Program-made: the position numbers and the translations under genes
The notes under the pieces: model-generated
What the model was told of the DNA's origin: nothing
What the model saw: only the letters and a program-made list of their open reading frames with translations
Databases searched by the model: none
Assembly: GCA_016185945.1 (NCBI GenBank)
Contig: JACPMR010000004.1
Span: forward strand, 1-64,000
Direction: 5' to 3'
Length of the DNA stretch: 64,000 bases
Source: Candidatus Woesearchaeota archaeon
GTDB lineage: Archaea > Nanobdellota > Nanobdellia > Woesearchaeales > GW2011-AR4
Shown: positions 59,390 to 64,000 of the stretch, piece by piece
Position numbering within the stretch: position 1 is the first letter of the stretch
Layout of the letters: the number at the start of each line of letters is the position of its first letter

Positions 59390-60184
59390 ATGAAAGTAAC
59401 AAAAAATGGCAAATTCTTTTTTGTAAATTCTTTTGAGGGTTCGTTTTTTAATAAGTTGAAGCGGGCTTTAGTAAATTTCTTAATGAGTTTTCTTATCGAC
59501 TCTTTTTGGGAAAAAGTTCAAAATAACAACTGGGAAAAAGAAACTTATAACATATTTGATAATTTCTTGGATAAAAACAATTCTTACATTGATATTGGTG
59601 CTTGGATAGGGCCAACTGTTCTTTATGGGTGCCAACTTTCAAAACATTGTTATGCTATCGAACCCGATTTTGTAGCATATCAATCATTAAAATCAAACAT
59701 TGAGTTGAATAAAAATTTAATAAATAAGATTACTCTCTATAATGGAGCAATATCAAACATAACTGGAAAAATGGCTATTTCCGCAAGGTTTGGTTTGGGA
59801 GATTCTATGTCTTCAGTATTAGAAAGGAATTCTGATGACATTCTTTTTGTAGGATGTTTAAAATTTAATGATTTTATAAATCGGTTTAAAATAAATGATT
59901 GTAATTTTGTAAAAATTGATGCCGAAGGTGCAGAAGTTCTTATTTTGCTTTCTATGTCAGAATTTATAAAACAAAATAAACCAACAATTCATCTTTCGTT
60001 GCATCCATTTCTTTTTAAGAATTTAAGAGAAGATTCAAAGAAAATCTTAAATACCCTTAAGTTATATAAAAATGTTTATGATAATCGGGGGAATATTTTG
60101 AATTACAGGGAGATTGAAGAAAAACTTTTGAATAAAAAATTATTTGATATTGTTCTGACGGATTTAAATTGGAGTAAGAAATAA
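59390..60184 (+). CDS. FkbM-family methyltransferase
   Basis: A 264-residue protein. SYIDIGAWIGPTVLYGCQLSKHCYAIEPDFVAYQSLKSNIELN is the SAM-binding site of FkbM-type enzymes, and CNFVKIDAEGAEVLIL their conserved K-I-D-x-E-G motif. These methylate sugars or small molecules; a surface glycan is the likely target. A possible membrane-binding stretch lies at the start (KRALVNFLMSFLIDSFW). It is the last gene of the array. Confidence 0.88.
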   Translation: MKVTKNGKFFFVNSFEGSFFNKLKRALVNFLMSFLIDSFWEKVQNNNWEKETYNIFDNFLDKNNSYIDIGAWIGPTVLYGCQLSKHCYAIEPDFVAYQSLKSNIELNKNLINKITLYNGAISNITGKMAISARFGLGDSMSSVLERNSDDILFVGCLKFNDFINRFKINDCNFVKIDAEGAEVLILLSMSEFIKQNKPTIHLSLHPFLFKNLREDSKKILNTLKLYKNVYDNRGNILNYREIEEKLLNKKLFDIVLTDLNWSKK

Positions 60185-60229
60185 CGTGAGCCGTCCCCCA
60201 TCCTAATTTTGGAGATTTAAATTTCTTAA

Positions 60230-60400
60230 CGCCGAAGAAAAAACTCACTCCTTTCAGTCGTGCCACATTGCATTTTCGCCTTCGGCTCAGGTCGTTGAAC
60301 AGACATGTCAAGCGTTAAATGCAATTCGAAAACCCGCCTATCTTTGATAGTAAACCGTAAATCCCTTTTAGTTGTCGCCTCCGTTGAACTTCATAAGAAA
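60230..60400 (+). repeat. Cassette-border site S5, end of the array
   Basis: ATTGCATTTTCGC and GGCTCAGGTCGTTGAA resemble S2. Core AGGTCGTTGAA, CAGACA, TGTCAAGCGTT (60289-60316), then GTTAAATGCAATT. GTAAACCGTAAAT, TAGTTGTCGCC and CCGTTGAACTTCATAAG (about 60347-60400) match 42599-42640 in the same orientation, so the whole second zone has this sequence at both ends. Confidence 0.6.
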
Positions 60401-60426
60401 ACAAGAGATTAGGAAATGCTTCTCAT

Positions 60427-61041
60427 CTAATCAATAGCTTGTACGTTAGGCACTTGTCCAAGCTCCATATAAAGTGTAAAGTGTTTCACTAGTTTATTAT
60501 TATCTTCATTTGACTCACGGATTTCCGAGCTGGAATCCACAGTTGCGCTTACCTCATAAGTCGCACCAAGTTCTCTGAGGTAAACGGGATATAACCAGGC
60601 TCCGCCGATTTCTTCCCCAGGCATAAGCACCTTTCCTCCCTCAATCCATGTTCCTCCCCATTTTGGTGAGAATTTTCTATTAGTACGCTGTAGGTCGCCA
60701 TCATATCCCGGGGCAGTCACAAGAATGTTGAATGGGCGCGACACAGGAGCTGTGCCGATATTCTTAATAATTACTGCTACCAAGTATTTATAACCGTACA
60801 CCCCTTGTATGCTCTCTGCTGTCCTGGACACAATTATCCTGCTTACGATAAGATCTGCGCCATGAGCACTGCTTCCGCCAACAACGTTTCCGCCAACAGT
60901 GGCAGCCCTGTTATTATCAAAAAAACCTTGAACAAGAATGATTATTAAAACAAGAATTAGAACAACAATAACGCCATTCATCCAATGATGGCTGGGATGT
61001 TGTGTGTTGCGTTTTTCAATTATGGTCTTGCTACGTTTCAT
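60427..61041 (-). CDS. Membrane-anchored CARDB-domain protein
   Basis: A 204-residue protein. One membrane helix (about residues 24-41, VIVVLILVLIIILVQGFF) anchors it. The outer part (about 65-195) is a CARDB-type beta-sandwich: ADLIVSRIIVSRT, YLVAVIIKNIGTAPVSRPFNILV, ATVDSSSEIRESNEDNN. The E-S-N-E-D-N-N turn is diagnostic and often binds calcium. CARDB domains mediate adhesion on cell surfaces. First chromosomal gene right of the accessory zone. Confidence 0.85.
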   Translation of the reverse strand: MKRSKTIIEKRNTQHPSHHWMNGVIVVLILVLIIILVQGFFDNNRAATVGGNVVGGSSAHGADLIVSRIIVSRTAESIQGVYGYKYLVAVIIKNIGTAPVSRPFNILVTAPGYDGDLQRTNRKFSPKWGGTWIEGGKVLMPGEEIGGAWLYPVYLRELGATYEVSATVDSSSEIRESNEDNNKLVKHFTLYMELGQVPNVQAID

Positions 61042-61200
61042 ATTATCGCCTCTTTTATTTTACAATTACTTTAAAGGTATTTAAATATTTCTTTTTAAAA
61101 GCCTGCGACGGAGACCCCAAGCCCCAATTTTCTCCATCCCTTTTTCAGATAAATATTTATACTACCTGCTCCAAAGCACACATAAACAGGGGTGGTAGGC

Positions 61201-61713
61201 ATGGACGATTACAAGAATATTATTTCTCACATTGACATAGACAGGAGTTTAGAAGCCATTGAGTATTTCTCTTTTAACGGCATTGACGGTGAAACAATCT
61301 CTGAGTTCAGCAATGACATTGAAGGAAGCAATGACTCGATTGAGTTGCATCTTGTCAAGTCAAGGGCATACAAGGAAGCGTTGATTTTAACCCTTAAGAA
61401 AAGCAACGGCGCCTACAACGAGGCATGGAGAGATTTCCTGAAGGAGGAGCAGAAAACATTTGGCGGAAGCAAGATTTTTTACATCAACAACGAATGCAGC
61501 AAGCTGCTTGTTTTGTCATTGCCAAACGAGATGAGGAACAAGATGAACATGGCAATCACAAGATTGAACAAAATCAATGACAAGATAACAAGGATAAATT
61601 CAAGGATTAAAAAGGAAAATCTTGATTTGTACGAATCGAGAATCAAAACAAAGGACACAAACAAGAAGAAAGATGACATTATCAATTTTATAAACCAGAA
61701 TTTGAAAGTTTAA
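61201..61713 (+). CDS. Hypothetical protein, helical
   Basis: A 170-residue protein starting at MDDYKNIISHIDIDRSLEAIEYFSF; an ATG-like start three codons earlier is less likely because GGGGTGGT sits about 5-10 bases before 61201. Mostly helical with a charged C-terminal coiled coil (RLNKINDKITRINSRIKKENLDLYESR). No motif recognised. TTTATACTACC at about 61158 is a likely TATA region. Confidence 0.6.
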   Translation: MDDYKNIISHIDIDRSLEAIEYFSFNGIDGETISEFSNDIEGSNDSIELHLVKSRAYKEALILTLKKSNGAYNEAWRDFLKEEQKTFGGSKIFYINNECSKLLVLSLPNEMRNKMNMAITRLNKINDKITRINSRIKKENLDLYESRIKTKDTNKKKDDIINFINQNLKV

Positions 61714-61746
61714 GATTTGTTTTTAATTAACTAACTAATATAACTC

Positions 61747-61898
61747 TTCAATCAATAAACGAGAGCGTCCTTTGAAAGCAATCATAATAAGGAGACCAGC
61801 TTTTTCTGCGGCACTTTTAAGTCAAGGGATATGGTGCAACTTTCCTGAGCTGGGTTCCCATATAACTTCTGCAGATGCTGGGAAGCGAAGTTGTTTGA
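61747..61898 (-). repeat. Dispersed structured element E4
   Basis: On the minus strand it reads CGCTTCCCAGCATCTGCAG, ATGGGAACCCAGCTCAGGAAAGTTGC, the E-family start. On the plus strand its beginning, TTCAATCAATAAACGAGAGCG, matches the start of F1. It therefore links the E and F groups as one family in two orientations. Confidence 0.6.
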
Positions 61899-61919
61899 TA
61901 TATTTTTTATCGAATTTTT

Positions 61920-62954
61920 TCAAACCATTCCCTTAAATCTTCTCAAGAACTCATTAAAATGATATGTCTTAATATTCAATCCGCAGGCATGCTCGTGCCC
62001 GCCGCCATAACCATCTAATCCAACTAAAGCTTTCTCAATAATTGGCGGCAAAATAATTTTTGTTGAGCGCAAGCTGCACTTCATCTCGTCATTCTTCTCC
62101 CTTGCAATGAGGATTATTTTATCCGGATGCTTGTAAATCGCCTCGTTTGACAATTCGCTTGTGAAGCTTGACTTGTCATCCTTATAGGTAAATATTGCGA
62201 TTTTATCGTTGGATTTCTCAATCGCCATTAAGCTTTCCTTGCGCAATGGCTCAAAAATCTTGTTTACATATTCATACCTTTTATAAATAAATTTTCCTTG
62301 CGCTGTCTCCTGATTCAGTATCTCATAGGGGCTTTTTATTCTTGTCAAAATTTTAATCAATTTCATGACTTCCTCTGTCCTGCCTTTCAATACAAAAGAA
62401 AATATCTTGACAAGCTCCCCGAATTTAGTGTTATAGATTATGTCGCCTGCTGTCTTGTACGGCTTGTCTATCAAATCAGGAAATTCTTTCTTGAAATCGC
62501 TAAGAAAAGGCGGCAAAAACCAGTCTGCTATGCAGCCAATTGCTGCAATCCACAAATCATTCCCAACAACTTGATAGCACATATAAGAAGTAGGATGATT
62601 GTCTTCCCAGTTTGAAATTCTTGGGTTAAAGTATTTAACATTATCCATCTTGAATGGGCCGTGATGGTCCACCCATACAACAGGGACTTTGACTTCATCC
62701 AGAAATCCCTGCTCTACAAGTGCAACATCAAGTATAAATATCTTGTCCGGCTGGTATTCAGTGACCTTGTTCAGGAAAACAGCGCTCAATTTAGGCGCTG
62801 TCTTGACAATTATGCCTTTGCCTTCCTGCTTGTAGCGGTAAAATTGAAGGAACGAGCACAATCCATCCTGGTCGTCATCAAAGAAAATCAACGGCTTTTT
62901 GCAGTTGTCTAGATGCTCCCTTATTTGCTTGATTTGAATGTGTGATAATGCCAT
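61920..62954 (-). CDS. DHH-family phosphoesterase (RecJ-like)
   Basis: A 344-residue protein. PLIFFDDDQDGLCSFLQFYRY holds the first DHH motif (DxDxDG type) and VPVVWVDHHGPFK the DHH motif; GLDGYGGGHEHACGLNI near the end is the DHHA1 glycine-histidine motif. These enzymes break down nucleotides or single-stranded nucleic acids; archaeal RecJ-like forms join the replication GINS complex, but this short form could also be a nanoRNase. Intact. Confidence 0.88.
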   Translation of the reverse strand: MALSHIQIKQIREHLDNCKKPLIFFDDDQDGLCSFLQFYRYKQEGKGIIVKTAPKLSAVFLNKVTEYQPDKIFILDVALVEQGFLDEVKVPVVWVDHHGPFKMDNVKYFNPRISNWEDNHPTSYMCYQVVGNDLWIAAIGCIADWFLPPFLSDFKKEFPDLIDKPYKTAGDIIYNTKFGELVKIFSFVLKGRTEEVMKLIKILTRIKSPYEILNQETAQGKFIYKRYEYVNKIFEPLRKESLMAIEKSNDKIAIFTYKDDKSSFTSELSNEAIYKHPDKIILIAREKNDEMKCSLRSTKIILPPIIEKALVGLDGYGGGHEHACGLNIKTYHFNEFLRRFKGMV

Positions 62955-62963
62955 TTTGCAAAG

Positions 62964-64000
62964 TCAAAGTCTAGGAAGATGCCCTACTTTATAAAACAAT
63001 AACCATTTTGAATCAACTTGGACTGGCGCTGGATCACAAATTATTGTATTTGAGTCTGGCTTTAATCTGTTGCCTCCATCATTATTCCAGTTAACCCCAT
63101 CGGATGTTGTGGCGCTTCTGATTTCACCAAAAGCACAAAAAAACTGGCGCCATAGATTTTCTCCAACATTTATGGTATTTGAAACAGAGCCCTGCTCCCT
63201 AATAATTTTTTCATACTTGAAAATTAAGCCATCTGATGAAAGGGCAGCGATAAGTCTTGGACCTTGTGCAAGATACATAAGCCACTTGTCACCAATCTTT
63301 GCAATATCGGGGTCTGTTATTTGAGGATACTCAAATCTAAATCCTTCTTCTTCCTCAAAGTGGATGCCATCGGAAGACAAAGCGCTATGAACCCTGTTTT
63401 TGGATTGGGTGTCAATGATTCCAGGTTGTTGTGGAGCTGGAAAGACAACATAGTACAGCCTTATTCTTCCATCAGGCAAAAACACTGCTTCTGGGTCTGC
63501 GCCGCTTGCAAATTGCCTTGGGCTTTTCAACTGCAATGATCCTTGCTGCCATGCTTCACCATTGTCGTCAGAAATTGCAACCATCAAGCCAGACTTGCTG
63601 CGTCTCGCTCCATCAACTGCATAAACTATTATGCGTCCATTCGGCAGTTTAACTATATCTGGCACTGATGCCTTATCGAAAACTACACCTTCTTTTTTCT
63701 CAAAATTTAAGCCATCATCTGAATGGGCAACAAAAACTTGGTGATAAAACGGCCCATTGGGATCATTGAAAGGGTCAAAAGTCACAGGTGGATTGTCAAA
63801 CTCCAAATCTTTCGCCTTAGTTTGAGGCTGAGGTGCAATGATTTCTTTCTCTTCGGGCAATGGTGGTATTTTTTGAGGTATGCTTGTTTCTTCCTCTGTT
63901 TTTTGAGCAGGCTGTTCTTCAGTTTCTATTGATGATGCTGTCTGCTTCGTAGTAGAACAACTGCTTAAAATGAGAAGGATTACTGACAAAAGTACGAAAA
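62964..64000 (-). CDS. Lipoprotein with glycosidase-like beta-propeller (5' end outside window)
   Basis: At least 341 residues. The visible start SVILLILSSCSTTKQ is the end of a lipoprotein signal peptide with lipobox L-S-S-C, and the frame stays open to the window edge, so the start codon lies outside. After a Pro/Glu-rich linker, repeated blades (VFVAHSDDGLNFEKKEGVVF; VHSALSSDGIHFEEEEGF; IAALSSDGLIFKYEK; ATTSDGVNWN) form a five-bladed propeller like GH43/GH32-type or sialidase-like (Asp-box) proteins. Enzyme activity is uncertain. Confidence 0.75.
   Translation of the reverse strand, partial: FVLLSVILLILSSCSTTKQTASSIETEEQPAQKTEEETSIPQKIPPLPEEKEIIAPQPQTKAKDLEFDNPPVTFDPFNDPNGPFYHQVFVAHSDDGLNFEKKEGVVFDKASVPDIVKLPNGRIIVYAVDGARRSKSGLMVAISDDNGEAWQQGSLQLKSPRQFASGADPEAVFLPDGRIRLYYVVFPAPQQPGIIDTQSKNRVHSALSSDGIHFEEEEGFRFEYPQITDPDIAKIGDKWLMYLAQGPRLIAALSSDGLIFKYEKIIREQGSVSNTINVGENLWRQFFCAFGEIRSATTSDGVNWNNDGGNRLKPDSNTIICDPAPVQVDSKWLLFYKVGHLPRL

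Noticed and set aside
61002-61235. A 77-codon plus-strand frame between 61002 and 61235
   Set aside because: It overlaps the CARDB gene start and the promoter of 61201 and has no coding features.

Overview
The window is AT-rich DNA from an archaeon, most likely a DPANN lineage of the Pacearchaeota/Woesearchaeota type. The evidence is the gene set: TFE, Spt5, the SecE/Sec61-gamma to Spt5 to L11 order, DtdA, archaeal Elp3, TruD, archaeal SMC, a PHP-containing PolX and a YchF-type GTPase. Start codons often sit about 25-30 bases behind TTTATATA-like boxes (leaderless genes), and two tRNA genes carry introns. The exact lineage is inferred, not shown.

Layout. Positions 1-4690 are an accessory zone of small hypothetical, membrane and toxin-antitoxin genes separated by repeated, palindrome-rich sites. 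Positions 4691-41456 are mostly chromosomal core: secE-spt5-rpl11, DtdA, a P-type ATPase, Elp3, NSUN methyltransferase, TFE, PolX, GAPDH, TruD, adenylate kinase, YchF, two tRNAs and SMC. Scattered among them are toxin-antitoxin modules, pilin-like and secreted proteins, and a dispersed family of 150-230 bp intergenic elements with TTCAATC/GATTGAA ends. Positions 41734-60400 are a second accessory zone. A divergent tyrosine recombinase heads it, followed by a 12 kb block of defence-like genes (HEPN plus degenerate recombinase protein, GmrSD-like protein, EcoRI-family methyltransferase, DUF262-HNH nuclease, Cas4-like nuclease, J-domain/SF1 helicase) and then by small gene cassettes. Positions 60427-64000 return to chromosomal genes (CARDB protein, DHH phosphoesterase, lipoprotein).

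The most unusual content is in the two accessory zones. About a dozen sites of the form 11-bp arm ending in AA, a 6-bp spacer starting with C (usually CA), then a right arm often starting TTA lie between cassettes. Many are preceded by a hairpin whose loop is constant (AACTTCGTAG-like) but whose stem changes with compensation. The genes between sites are bracketed by nested inverted repeats. The 12 kb block is bracketed by six inverted-repeat blocks in mirror order. A further structured element (TGTC, hairpin, GAGCATGCTC, hairpin, GACA) occurs at the inner border of both zones. Together with the adjacent recombinase this looks like an integron-like or invertible cassette platform, although the recombinase seems to lack the insert typical of bacterial IntI. 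No CRISPR array, rRNA gene or complete insertion sequence was seen.
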